This document shows, piece after piece, positions 47,841 to 62,277 of a stretch of DNA of 64,000 nt; position 1 is the first letter of the stretch, and each line of letters begins with the position of its first letter. This DNA is from Molanna angustata (taxonomy: Eukaryota > Arthropoda > Insecta > Trichoptera > Molannidae): NCBI GenBank assembly GCA_963576475.1, contig OY754972.1, positions 33,084,556-33,148,555 of the forward strand. The letters run 5' to 3'. A model generated the notes under the pieces. The model was not told the DNA's origin and did no database searches. It worked only from the letters and a program-made list of their open reading frames with translations. The translations under genes and the position numbers were made by a program.

Positions 47841-48882
47841 CTAGTTGCATGTAACACATGGGATCCAACTGTCGATAGCGATAGTATGTATAGTTGAAGA
47901 ATATGTACCAAACTATAAACCCATAGATACAAATTATTGAATATTTTCAGATATTTTGTTTTCTATACAACATATGTAGGTATGTATGTCAAGATAGGAT
48001 AGTATGGAGGAAGATCCTTTTTCCTACCCAGAATATGCAAATAGCATGATGGTATGTATGTATGTTTGGAGATGACGTATCAAACTATTAAGTCTTCTTA
48101 CATATTGTGTATAGGCGACTGCCATACAAAATGTATGAAGCGATGTCGTCACTAAATTCAATTTTTAAAAAAATTGTTAAAAAAAAATTGAGATCTTCTA
48201 CTACAATGTTAATATTTTTTATAGAAAATTAAATTATCTAGTTGGGGTGTTTCGGCTTTTTTCGATAATTGTAAAAGTTTTGGAAATATAGGCAGTTAAA
48301 CTCATAAATTTATCATAAAAAAAATATTTTTCATAATAAAAAATGTTTGAGAAACCCTGGAATTTTTTTGAAAAAACTGATTTGAGATTTTATATTTGTC
48401 TATGTTTGTACCAATTTTCAGCGTTCTAGCGTTTATGGTTTCTGAGATATATGGAAAAATAAAATAAAAATTCAAAAGTTGATAACCCCTGACTGAAACA
48501 AAAATTCAAAATTTCGAGTATAAAAGTTTTGTAGGCCTGTAACTGTTTATATATTCTGAAATTTTAGGCTCTGTAAATTGAGCGGATCAAAAGTTATAAG
48601 GGGGGGACGGACACACACACACACACACACACAGACACACACACAGACACACAGACACACACACACACACACAGACACACGAAATATTCTATTCCGAATT
48701 CTGAGTAAATCCGTGTATGGAACATATATGCTGCGAAGCCTCTAAGTTGGTGTTTTTTGACTTCAAAGTTGGAAAAGCCGTGAAAAAAGTAGACCTCTCC
48801 ATACAATTCTCGCGTATTCTGGCTTGATACATTGTCGATATGTTAAGAGATCAAAGTTCTCCTGAACAAATCGACAGTTGTA
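47841..48882 (-). mobile_element. HLE full copy inside the satellite
   Basis: Begins CTAGTTGCATG at 47841 directly after AACTATA of a satellite unit and ends CGACAGTTGTA at 48882, followed by TTAGGTAC. Removing it restores AACTATA|TTAGGTAC, the normal unit junction. The internal CA tract is longer and more complex (48610-48680) than in the first copy. Confidence 0.9.
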
Positions 48883-51800
48883 TTAGGTACATACATACAT
48901 ACCTACATGAATGGAGTTCCTCAATAATTAGGTTAAGGACAAATGTACCTACATAATAGGTATGCAATTTATTATCCAATGTGTCTAATTGTGGTATTTA
49001 CAGTACGAGAATATTTCTATCGATAAGACAAATTGCAATGAATTCACGTGGCTCATGTTATGTGAGGTTCAACATACATACATACATAATGTAGACAGAA
49101 TAATTTTAACTATATTAGGTACATACATACATACCTACATGAATGGAGTTCCTCAATAATTAGGTTAAGGACAAATGTACCTACATAATAGGTATGCAAT
49201 TTATTATCCAATGTGTCTAATTGTGGTATTTACAGTACGAGAATATTTCTATCGATAAGACAAATTGCAATGAATTCACGTGGCTCATGTTATGTGAGGT
49301 TCAACATACATACATACATAATGTAGACAGAATAATTTTAACTATATTAGGTACATACATACATACCTACATGAATGGATTTCCTCAATAATTAGGTTAA
49401 GGACAAATGTACCTACATAATAGGTATGCAATTTATTATCCAATGTGTCTAATTGTGGTATTTACAGTACGAGAATATTTCTATCGATAAGACAAATTGC
49501 AATGAATTCACGTGGATCATGTTATGTGAGGTTCAACATACATACATACATAATGTAGACAGAATAATTTTAACTATATTAGGTACATACATACATACCT
49601 ACATGAATGGAGTTCCTCAATAATTAGGTTAAGGACAAATGTACCTACCTACATAATAGGTATGCAATTTATTATCCAATGTGTCTAATTGTGGTATTTA
49701 CAGTACGAGAATATTTCTATCGATAAGACAAATTGCAATGAATTCACGTGGCTCATGTTATGTGAGGTTCAACATACATACATACATAATGTAGACAGAA
49801 TAATTTTAACTATATTAGGTACATACATACATACCTACATGAATGGATTTCCTCAATAATTAGGTTAAGGACAAATGTACCTACATAATAGGTATGCAAT
49901 TTATTATCCAATGTGTCTAATTGTGGTATTTACAGTACGAGAATATTTCTATCGATAAGACAAATTGCAATGAATTCACGTGGATCATGTTATGTGAGGT
50001 TCAACATACATACATACATAATGTAGACAGAATAATTTTAACTATATTAGGTACATACATACATACCTACATGAATGGAGTTCCTCAATAATTAGGTTAA
50101 GGACAAATGTACCTACCTACATAATAGGTATGCAATTTATTATCCAATGTGTCTAATTGTGGTATTTACAGTACGAGAATATTTCTATCGATAAGACAAA
50201 TTGCAATGAATTCACGTGGCTCATGTTATGTGAGGTTCAACATACATACATACATAATGTAGACAGAATAATTTTAACTATATTAGGTACATACATACAT
50301 ACCTACATGAATGGAGTTCCTCAATAATTAGGTTAAGGACAAATGTACCTACATAATAGGTATGCAATTTATTATCCAATGTGTCTAATTGTGGTATTTA
50401 CAGTACGAGAATATTTCTATCGATAAGACAAATTGCAATGAATTCACGTGGCTCATGTTATGTGAGGTTCAACATACATACATACATAATGTAGACAGAA
50501 TAATTTTAACTATATTAGGTACATACATACATACCTACATGAATGGATTTCCTCAATAATTAGGTTAAGGACAAATGTACCTACATAATAGGTATGCAAT
50601 TTATTATCCAATGTGTCTAATTGTGGTATTTACAGTACGAGAATATTTCTATCGATAAGACAAATTGCAATGAATTCACGTGGCTCATGTTATGTGAGGT
50701 TCAACATACATACATACATAATGTAGACAGAATAATTTTAACTATATTAGGTACATACATACATACCTACATGAATGGATTTCCTCAATAATTAGGTTAA
50801 GGACAAATGTACCTACATAATAGGTATGCAATTTATTATCCAATGTGTCTAATTGTGGTATTTACAGTACGAGAATATTTCTATCGATAAGACAAATTGC
50901 AATGAATTCACGTGGCTCATGTTATGTGAGGTTCAACATACATACATACATAATGTAGACAGAATAATTTTAACTATATTAGGTACATACATACATACCT
51001 ACATGAATGGATTTCCTCAATAATTAGGTTAAGGACAAATGTACCTACATAATAGGTATGCAATTTATTATCCAATGTGTCTAATTGTGGTATTTACAGT
51101 ACGAGAATATTTCTATCGATAAGACAAATTGCAATGAATTCACGTGGATCATGTTATGTGAGGTTCAACATACATACATACATAATGTAGACAGAATAAT
51201 TTTAACTATATTAGGTACATACATACATACCTACATGAATGGAGTTCCTCAATAATTAGGTTAAGGACAAATGTACCTACCTACATAATAGGTATGCAAT
51301 TTATTATCCAATGTGTCTAATTGTGGTATTTACAGTACGAGAATATTTCTATCGATAAGACAAATTGCAATGAATTCACGTGGCTCATGTTATGTGAGGT
51401 TCAACATACATACATACATAATGTAGACAGAATAATTTTAACTATATTAGGTACATACATACATACCTACATGAATGGAGTTCCTCAATAATTAGGTTAA
51501 GGACAAATGTACCTACATAATAGGTATGCAATTTATTATCCAATGTGTCTAATTGTGGTATTTACAGTACGAGAATATTTCTATCGATAAGACAAATTGC
51601 AATGAATTCACGTGGCTCATGTTATGTGAGGTTCAACATACATACATACATAATGTAGACAGAATAATTTTAACTATATTAGGTACATACATACATACCT
51701 ACATGAATGGATTTCCTCAATAATTAGGTTAAGGACAAATGTACCTACATAATAGGTATGCAATTTATTATCCAATGTGTCTAATTGTGGTATTTACAGT

Positions 51801-54800
51801 ACGAGAATATTTCTATCGATAAGACAAATTGCAATGAATTCACGTGGCTCATGTTATGTGAGGTTCAACATACATACATACATAATGTAGACAGAATAAT
51901 TTTAACTATATTAGGTACATACATACATACCTACATGAATGGAGTTCCTCAATAATTAGGTTAAGGACAAATGTACCTACATAATAGGTATGCAATTTAT
52001 TATCCAATGTGTCTAATTGTGGTATTTACAGTACGAGAATATTTCTATCGATAAGACAAATTGCAATGAATTCACGTGGCTCATGTTATGTGAGGTTCAA
52101 CATACATACATACATAATGTAGACAGAATAATTTTAACTAGGTATATTAGGTACATACATACATACCTACATGAATGGATTTCCTCAATAATTAGGTTAA
52201 GGACAAATGTACCTACATAATAGGTATGCAATTTATTATCCAATGTGTCTAATTGTGGTATTTACAGTACGAGAATATTTCTATCGATAAGACAAATTGC
52301 AATGAATTCACGTGGCTCATGTTATGTGAGGTTCAACATACATACATACATAATGTAGACAGAATAATTTTAACTATATTAGGTACATACATACATACCT
52401 ACATGAATGGATTTCCTCAATAATTAGGTTAAGGACAAATGTACCTACATAATAGGTATGCAATTTATTATCCAATGTGTCTAATTGTGGTATTTACAGT
52501 ACGAGAATATTTCTATCGATAAGACAAATTGCAATGAATTCACGTGGCTCATGTTATGTGAGGTTCAACATACATACATACATAATGTAGACAGAATAAT
52601 TTTAACTATATTAGGTACATACATACATACCTACATGAATGGAGTTCCTCAATAATTAGGTTAAGGACAAATGTACCTACATAATAGGTATGCAATTTAT
52701 TATCCAATGTGTCTAATTGTGGTATTTACAGTACGAGAATATTTCTATCGATAAGACAAATTGCAATGAATTCACGTGGCTCATGTTATGTGAGGTTCAA
52801 CATACATACATACATAATGTAGACAGAATAATTTTAACTATACTAGGTACATACATACATACCTACATGAATGGAGTTCCTCAATAATTAGGTTAAGGAC
52901 AAATGTACCTACATAATAGGTATGCAATTTATTATCCAATGTGTCTAATTGTGGTATTTACAGTACGAGAATATTTCTATCGATAAGACAAATTGCAATG
53001 AATTCACGTGGCTCATGTTATGTGAGGTTCAACATACATACATACATAATGTAGACAGAATAATTTTAACTATATTAGGTACATACATACATACCTACAT
53101 GAATGGATTTCCTCAATAATTAGGTTAAGGACAAATGTACCTACATAATAGGTATGCAATTTATTATCCAATGTGTCTAATTGTGGTATTTACAGTACGA
53201 GAATATTTCTATCGATAAGACAAATTGCAATGAATTCACGTGGCTCATGTTATGTGAGGTTCAACATACATACATACATAATGTAGACAGAATAATTTTA
53301 ACTAGGTATATTAGGTACATACATACATACCTACATGAATGGATTTCCTCAATAATTAGGTTAAGGACAAATGTACCTACATAATAGGTATGCAATTTAT
53401 TATCCAATGTGTCTAATTGTGGTATTTACAGTACGAGAATATTTCTATCGATAAGACAAATTGCAATGAATTCACGTGGCTCATGTTATGTGAGGTTCAA
53501 CATACATACATACATAATGTAGACAGAATAATTTTAACTAGGTATATTAGGTACATACATACATACCTACATGAATGGATTTCCTCAATAATTAGGTTAA
53601 GGACAAATGTACCTACATAATAGGTATGCAATTTATTATCCAATGTGTCTAATTGTGGTATTTACAGTACGAGAATATTTCTATCGATAAGACAAATTGC
53701 AATGAATTCACGTGGCTCATGTTATGTGAGGTTCAACATACATACATACATAATGTAGACAGAATAATTTTAACTATATTAGGTACATACATACATACCT
53801 ACATGAATGGATTTCCTCAATAATTAGGTTAAGGACAAATGTACCTACATAATAGGTATGCAATTTATTATCCAATGTGTCTAATTGTGGTATTTACAGT
53901 ACGAGAATATTTCTATCGATAAGACAAATTGCAATGAATTCACGTGGCTCATGTTATGTGAGGTTCAACATACATACATACATAATGTAGACAGAATAAT
54001 TTTAACTATATTAGGTACATACATACATACCTACATGAATGGAGTTCCTCAATAATTAGGTTAAGGACAAATGTACCTACATAATAGGTATGCAATTTAT
54101 TATCCAATGTGTCTAATTGTGGTATTTACAGTACGAGAATATTTCTATCGATAAGACAAATTGCAATGAATTCACGTGGCTCATGTTATGTGAGGTTCAA
54201 CATACATACATACATAATGTAGACAGAATAATTTTAACTATATTAGGTACATACATACATACCTACATGAATGGAGTTCCTCAATAATTAGGTTAAGGAC
54301 AAATGTACCTACATAATAGGTATGCAATTTATTATCCAATGTGTCTAATTGTGGTATTTACAGTACGAGAATATTTCTATCGATAAGACAAATTGCAATG
54401 AATTCACGTGGCTCATGTTATGTGAGGTTCAACATACATACATACATAATGTAGACAGAATAATTTTAACTAGGTATATTAGGTACATACATACATACCT
54501 ACATGAATGGATTTCCTCAATAATTAGGTTAAGGACAAATGTACCTACATAATAGGTATGCAATTTATTATCCAATGTGTCTAATTGTGGTATTTACAGT
54601 ACGAGAATATTTCTATCGATAAGACAAATTGCAATGAATTCACGTGGCTCATGTTATGTGAGGTTCAACATACATACATACATAATGTAGACAGAATAAT
54701 TTTAACTATATTAGGTACATACATACATACCTACATGAATGGATTTCCTCAATAATTAGGTTAAGGACAAATGTACCTACATAATAGGTATGCAATTTAT

Positions 54801-57800
54801 TATCCAATGTGTCTAATTGTGGTATTTACAGTACGAGAATATTTCTATCGATAAGACAAATTGCAATGAATTCACGTGGCTCATGTTATGTGAGGTTCAA
54901 CATACATACATACATAATGTAGACAGAATAATTTTAACTATATTAGGTACATACATACATACCTACATGAATGGATTTCCTCAATAATTAGGTTAAGGAC
55001 AAATGTACCTACATAATAGGTATGCAATTTATTATCCAATGTGTCTAATTGTGGTATTTACAGTACGAGAATATTTCTATCGATAAGACAAATTGCAATG
55101 AATTCACGTGGCTCATGTTATGTGAGGTTCAACATACATACATACATAATGTAGACAGAATAATTTTAACTATATTAGGTACATACATACATACCTACAT
55201 GAATGGATTTCCTCAATAATTAGGTTAAGGACAAATGTACCTACATAATAGGTATGCAATTTATTATCCAATGTGTCTAATTGTGGTATTTACAGTACGA
55301 GAATATTTCTATCGATAAGACAAATTGCAATGAATTCACGTGGCTCATGTTATGTGAGGTTCAACATACATACATACATAATGTAGACAGAATAATTTTA
55401 ACTATACTAGGTACATACATACATACCTACATGAATGGAGTTCATCAATAATTAGGTTAAGGACAAATGTACCTACATAATAGGTATGCAATTTATTATC
55501 CAATGTGTCTAATTGTGGTATTTACAGTACGAGAATATTTCTATCGATAAGACAAATTGCAATGAATTCACGTGGCTCATGTTATGTGAGGTTCAACATA
55601 CATACATACATAATGTAGACAGAATAATTTTAACTATACTAGGTACATACATACATACCTACATGAATGGAGTTCCTCAATAATTAGGTTAAGGACAAAT
55701 GTACCTACATAATAGGTATGCAATTTATTATCCAATGTGTCTAATTGTGGTATTTACAGTACGAGAATATTTCTATCGATAAGACAAATTGCAATGAATT
55801 CACGTGGCTCATGTTATGTGAGGTTCAACATACATACATACATAATGTAGACAGAATAATTTTAACTATATTAGGTACATACATACATACCTACATGAAT
55901 GGATTTCCTCAATAATTAGGTTAAGGACAAATGTACCTACATAATAGGTATGCAATTTATTATCCAATGTGTCTAATTGTGGTATTTACAGTACGAGAAT
56001 ATTTCTATCGATAAGACAAATTGCAATGAATTCACGTGGCTCATGTTATGTGAGGTTCAACATACATACATACATAATGTAGACAGAATAATTTTAACTA
56101 TATTAGGTACATACATACATACCTACATGAATGGATTTCCTCAATAATTAGGTTAAGGACAAATGTACCTACATAATAGGTATGCAATTTATTATCCAAT
56201 GTGTCTAATTGTGGTATTTACAGTACGAGAATATTTCTATCGATAAGACAAATTGCAATGAATTCACGTGGCTCATGTTATGTGAGGTTCAACATACATA
56301 CATACATAATGTAGACAGAATAATTTTAACTATACTAGGTACATACATACATACCTACATGAATGGAGTTCATCAATAATTAGGTTAAGGACAAATGTAC
56401 CTACATAATAGGTATGCAATTTATTATCCAATGTGTCTAATTGTGGTATTTACAGTACGAGAATATTTCTATCGATAAGACAAATTGCAATGAATTCACG
56501 TGGCTCATGTTATGTGAGGTTCAACATACATACATACATAATGTAGACAGAATAATTTTAACTATACTAGGTACATACATACATACCTACATGAATGGAG
56601 TTCCTCAATAATTAGGTTAAGGACAAATGTACCTACATAATAGGTATGCAATTTATTATCCAATGTGTCTAATTGTGGTATTTACAGTACGAGAATATTT
56701 CTATCGATAAGACAAATTGCAATGAATTCACGTGGCTCATGTTATGTGAGGTTCAACATACATACATACATAATGTAGACAGAATAATTTTAACTATATT
56801 AGGTACATACATACATACCTACATGAATGGATTTCCTCAATAATTAGGTTAAGGACAAATGTACCTACATAATAGGTATGCAATTTATTATCCAATGTGT
56901 CTAATTGTGGTATTTACAGTACGAGAATATTTCTATCGATAAGACAAATTGCAATGAATTCACGTGGCTCATGTTATGTGAGGTTCAACATACATACATA
57001 CATAATGTAGACAGAATAATTTTAACTATATTAGGTACATACATACATACCTACATGAATGGAGTTCCTCAATAATTAGGTTAAGGACAAATGTACCTAC
57101 ATAATAGGTATGCAATTTATTATCCAATGTGTCTAATTGTGGTATTTACAGTACGAGAATATTTCTATCGATAAGACAAATTGCAATGAATTCACGTGGC
57201 TCATGTTATGTGAGGTTCAACATACATACATACATAATGTAGACAGAATAATTTTAACTATATTAGGTACATACATACATACCTACATGAATGGATTTCC
57301 TCAATAATTAGGTTAAGGACAAATGTACCTACATAATAGGTATGCAATTTATTATCCAATGTGTCTAATTGTGGTATTTACAGTACGAGAATATTTCTAT
57401 CGATAAGACAAATTGCAATGAATTCACGTGGCTCATGTTATGTGAGGTTCAACATACATACATACATAATGTAGACAGAATAATTTTAACTATATTAGGT
57501 ACATACATACATACCTACATGAATGGAGTTCCTCAATAATTAGGTTAAGGACAAATGTACCTACATAATAGGTATGCAATTTATTATCCAATGTGTCTAA
57601 TTGTGGTATTTACAGTACGAGAATATTTCTATCGATAAGACAAATTGCAATGAATTCACGTGGCTCATGTTATGTGAGGTTCAACATACATACATACATA
57701 ATGTAGACAGAATAATTTTAACTATACTAGGTACATACATACATACCTACATGAATGGAGTTCCTCAATAATTAGGTTAAGGACAAATGTACCTACATAA

Positions 57801-60498
57801 TAGGTATGCAATTTATTATCCAATGTGTCTAATTGTGGTATTTACAGTACGAGAATATTTCTATCGATAAGACAAATTGCAATGAATTCACGTGGCTCAT
57901 GTTATGTGAGGTTCAACATACATACATACATAATGTAGACAGAATAATTTTAACTATATTAGGTACATACATACATACCTACATGAATGGATTTCCTCAA
58001 TAATTAGGTTAAGGACAAATGTACCTACATAATAGGTATGCAATTTATTATCCAATGTGTCTAATTGTGGTATTTACAGTACGAGAATATTTCTATCGAT
58101 AAGACAAATTGCAATGAATTCACGTGGCTCATGTTATGTGAGGTTCAACATACATACATACATAATGTAGACAGAATAATTTTAACTATATTAGGTACAT
58201 ACATACATACCTACATGAATGGAGTTCCTCAATAATTAGGTTAAGGACAAATGTACCTACATAATAGGTATGCAATTTATTATCCAATGTGTCTAATTGT
58301 GGTATTTACAGTACGAGAATATTTCTATCGATAAGACAAATTGCAATGAATTCACGTGGCTCATGTTATGTGAGGTTCAACATACATACATACATAATGT
58401 AGACAGAATAATTTTAACTATATTAGGTACATACATACATACCTACATGAATGGATTTCCTCAATAATTAGGTTAAGGACAAATGTACCTACATAATAGG
58501 TATGCAATTTATTATCCAATGTGTCTAATTGTGGTATTTACAGTACGAGAATATTTCTATCGATAAGACAAATTGCAATGAATTCACGTGGCTCATGTTA
58601 TGTGAGGTTCAACATACATACATACATAATGTAGACAGAATAATTTTAACTATACTAGGTACATACATACATACCTACATGAATGGAGTTCCTCAATAAT
58701 TAGGTTAAGGACAAATGTACCTACATAATAGGTATGCAATTTATTATCCAATGTGTCTAATTGTGGTATTTACAGTACGAGAATATTTCTATCGATAAGA
58801 CAAATTGCAATGAATTCACGTGGCTCATGTTATGTGAGGTTCAACATACATACATACATAATGTAGACAGAATAATTTTAACTATATTAGGTACATACAT
58901 ACATACCTACATGAATGGATTTCCTCAATAATTAGGTTAAGGACAAATGTACCTACATAATAGGTATGCAATTTATTATCCAATGTGTCTAATTGTGGTA
59001 TTTACAGTACGAGAATATTTCTATCGATAAGACAAATTGCAATGAATTCACGTGGCTCATGTTATGTGAGGTTCAACATACATACATACATAATGTAGAC
59101 AGAATAATTTTAACTATATTAGGTACATACATACATACCTACATGAATGGAGTTCCTCAATAATTAGGTTAAGGACAAATGTACCTACATAATAGGTATG
59201 CAATTTATTATCCAATGTGTCTAATTGTGGTATTTACAGTACGAGAATATTTCTATCGATAAGACAAATTGCAATGAATTCACGTGGCTCATGTTATGTG
59301 AGGTTCAACATACATACATACATAATGTAGACAGAATAATTTTAACTATACTAGGTACATACATACATACCTACATGAATGGAGTTCCTCAATAATTAGG
59401 TTAAGGACAAATGTACCTACATAATAGGTATGCAATTTATTATCCAATGTGTCTAATTGTGGTATTTACAGTACGAGAATATTTCTATCGATAAGACAAA
59501 TTGCAATGAATTCACGTGGCTCATGTTATGTGAGGTTCAACATACATACATACATAATGTAGACAGAATAATTTTAACTATAATAGGTACATACATACAT
59601 ACCTACATGAATGGATTTCCTCAATAATTAGGTTAAGGACAAATGTACCTACATAATAGGTATGCAATTTATTATCCAATGTGTCTAATTGTGGTATTTA
59701 CAGTACGAGAATATTTCTATCGATAAGACAAATTGCAATGAATTCACGTGGCTCATGTTATGTGAGGTTCAACATACATACATACATAATGTAGACAGAA
59801 TAATTTTAACTATATTAGGTACATACATACATACCTACATGAATGGAGTTCCTCAATAATTAGGTTAAGGACAAATGTACCTACATAATAGGTATGCAAT
59901 TTATTATCCAATGTGTCTAATTGTGGTATTTACAGTACGAGAATATTTCTATCGATAAGACAAATTGCAATGAATTCACGTGGCTCATGTTATGTGAGGT
60001 TCAACATACATACATACATAATGTAGACAGAATAATTTTAACTATATTAGGTACATACATACATACCTACATGAATGGAGTTCCTCAATAATTAGGTTAA
60101 GGACAAATGTACCTACATAATAGGTATGCAATTTATTATCCAATGTGTCTAATTGTGGTATTTACAGTACGAGAATATTTCTATCGATAAGACAAATTGC
60201 AATGAATTCACGTGGCTCATGTTATGTGAGGTTCAACATACATACATACATAATGTAGACAGAATAATTTTAACTATATTAGGTACATACATACATACCT
60301 ACATGAATGGATTTCCTCAATAATTAGGTTAAGGACAAATGTACCTACATAATAGGTATGCAATTTATTATCCAATGTGTCTAATTGTGGTATTTACAGT
60401 ACGAGAATATTTCTATCGATAAGACAAATTGCAATGAATTCACGTGGCTCATGTTATGTGAGGTTCAACATACATACATACATAATGTAGACAGAATT
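48883..60498. repeat. 232-bp satellite array, block 2 (about 50 units)
   Basis: Same unit and register as block 1. Diagnostic variants: GGAGTTCCTC versus GGATTTCCTC, GGCTCAT versus GGATCAT, a +4 insertion ACCTACCTACATAAT, a +4 insertion AACTAGGTATATTAGG and TATACTAGG versus TATATTAGG. The pair [GGATTTCCTC + GGATCAT unit, then +4 CTAC unit] occurs at 49349, 49817 and 50981, showing higher-order duplication. Short open frames appear only in units with the +4 shift (starting at 52017, 53181, 53417, 54349 and 60385); they are not genes. The array breaks off mid-unit at GACAGAAT. Confidence 0.97.
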
Positions 60499-60690
60499 AG
60501 TGATGAGCAAATGCAAGACCAAGACCAAGACCGGGGTGGTCTTGGTCTTGGTCTTGGTCTTGCACCCGCGGTCTTGGTCTTGGTCTTGCGTTTACAAGTA
60601 TAGTCTTGGTCTTGGTCTTGGTCTTGCATACATAGTCTTGGTCTTGGTCTTGGTCTTGCAGCAAGAGTCTTGCAAGTCTTGCACTTTTAT
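60499..60690. repeat. CTTGGT-based fold-back repeat
   Basis: TAGTGATGAGCAAATGCAAG followed by ACCAAGACCAAGACC, then its reverse complement as four blocks of GGTCTTGGTCTTGGTCTTGC. The blocks are separated by ACCCGC, GTTTACAAGTATA and ATACATA. It can fold into long hairpins and lies directly at the satellite end. Confidence 0.9.
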
Positions 60691-61104
60691 GAGTAGGTAA
60701 AGTAGGTACATATTCGATTTTTTTTAATAAAACCTAAATTTTCCTTAAAGTAAACATGTTAATCTAAGATCAAATTATTACAATTTTTGGAAAAAAAAAA
60801 TCACCAAACTATGAAATATCGTTTATATGTCGTCTTGAAATTTCTGTATTTTTATAACTTTTTATATAATGTTGTTATTATAGTTATAAAAATAAAAAAT
60901 GAAATACAAACATGTTGAAGAATTTAAGATCCATAACGTCGATGTATAAGCTGAAGTGAATCAAAACTAAAATCATTGTCTGAATATAATAAATCTTTCA
61001 AAGATTATTCTTATGAAAATATCTAACAACATATTTTTCTAGTCATGAACATTGATGCCAATAATTATATAAGTCCTCTCCCTAAAATTATAATAATATA
61101 CAAA
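60691..61104. other. AT-rich, nothing recognised
   Basis: No features supported. Confidence 0.4.
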
Positions 61105-61890
61105 TAAATACAAGGAAACTATCAGACATGCGATGGTATGTTTAGTTAAAGAATACGCACAGAAATAGAAACCCCTAAATACAAACGATTGAATATTTTA
61201 AGATATTTTGTACTCTATACAAAACATGTAGGTATGTATGTCAAGATAGGGTAGTATGGAGAGGTCAGTCCTTCCTTCTTACCCAGAATATGAAAACATT
61301 TTGATGGTATTTATTTATTTTGAAGATTAAGTATCAAACTATTTAGTCACCTTAGATCAATGATATTATATTTCATTGCCTTATAATATAGGTATTGTGT
61401 ATAGGTCACTGCCACACAATTTTTATGAAATGTCGTCACTAAACTTTTATTACAATAATTGTTAAATTTTGAGATGCCTTACAAATTGTATGAAAAGATG
61501 TCGTCACTAAATTCAATTTTTATAAAAAATGTTAAAAAACATTACATACAAAATGAATATGTACTTGCTAAACAAGTACATATATATGTATCTTCCTACT
61601 TTCCCTAAAATAAGCATAAATGCTTATGCTATAGGTGAAAGAAAACGTTCAAGGCAGGATTCGAACTGACAACCACTGGATTACTAGCCCAGCATGCTAA
61701 CCGCTCTGCCATCGACCCATCTAATAATAATCTATTTATATAACATATATGCTGAGTAGCCTCTAAGTTGACTTTTTTACTCCAAAGTTGAAAAAAACAC
61801 GAAAAATATAGACCTGGCATACAAATCTCGCGTATCATCGCTTGATATGTTAAGAGAATAAATTCCCTTAAACAAATCGACAGTTGTTGT
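61105..61890 (-). mobile_element. HLE copy, strongly diverged, with insert
   Basis: HLE landmarks in order (GAATATTTTAAGATATTTTG, ATGTATGTCAAGATAGGGTA, CTCTAAGTTGACTTTTTTAC, AAACAAATCGACAGTTG). The middle is replaced by other sequence, including a tRNA-like segment. A separate 3' end in the opposite direction (CATGTGTTACATGCAACTCG) follows at about 61955-61980. Confidence 0.7.
61637..61722 (-). pseudogene. tRNA-like sequence (anticodon-loop CTAGTAA), probably SINE head
   Basis: On the minus strand: GGGTCGA, an A box TGGCAGAGCGG, an anticodon stem CTGGG/TCCAG closing the loop CTAGTAA (AGT, Thr-like), and a B box GTTCGAATCC. The T stem (GTCAG/CCTGC) pairs badly and the acceptor stem only partly, so a working tRNA is unlikely. 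It lies inside an HLE copy, which suggests a tRNA-derived SINE or tRNA pseudogene. Confidence 0.6.
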
Positions 61891-61984
61891 TGGAAAATAA
61901 AAAAAAATTAAAATATTTATTAATGTGTGTTTTTAGTTTGATACGTACTCTTAAATTGTGTCTCATGTGTTACATGCAACTCGT

Positions 61985-62277
61985 GAAATAATGAATATAC
62001 CTTCCAACTTACTTGAATGATAGATATTTATGTAGGTATAATATTATATCATGTCAAAACTCGCACAGAAACATATACCTACGTCCTACACAGGATGTTA
62101 AAATATGAACCGTGCCAGATTCAAAATGTCTTATTTCGTGCAAAATCATGGAAAAATATACTTTTATGATACAATCATAAATGTTATGTTTGTCTAACGG
62201 CGGCGTAACACAAGAGAAGTACTAATCCTTTCTTTGACATACATACCGCTCGTTCAGAGCCGAGTTCCGTGTTTTTT
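61985..62277. other. nothing recognised
   Basis: Spacer between HLE copies; no gene supported. Confidence 0.4.

Noticed and set aside
52017..54552. Identical 67-codon frames (MWYLQYENIS...) in the satellite
   Set aside because: They appear only in units with a +4 insertion; ordinary 232-bp units have stops in the same region, and the unit length is not a multiple of three.
44821..60498. CRISPR-like array
   Set aside because: The repeats are contiguous 232-bp units with no unique spacers, in a eukaryotic context.
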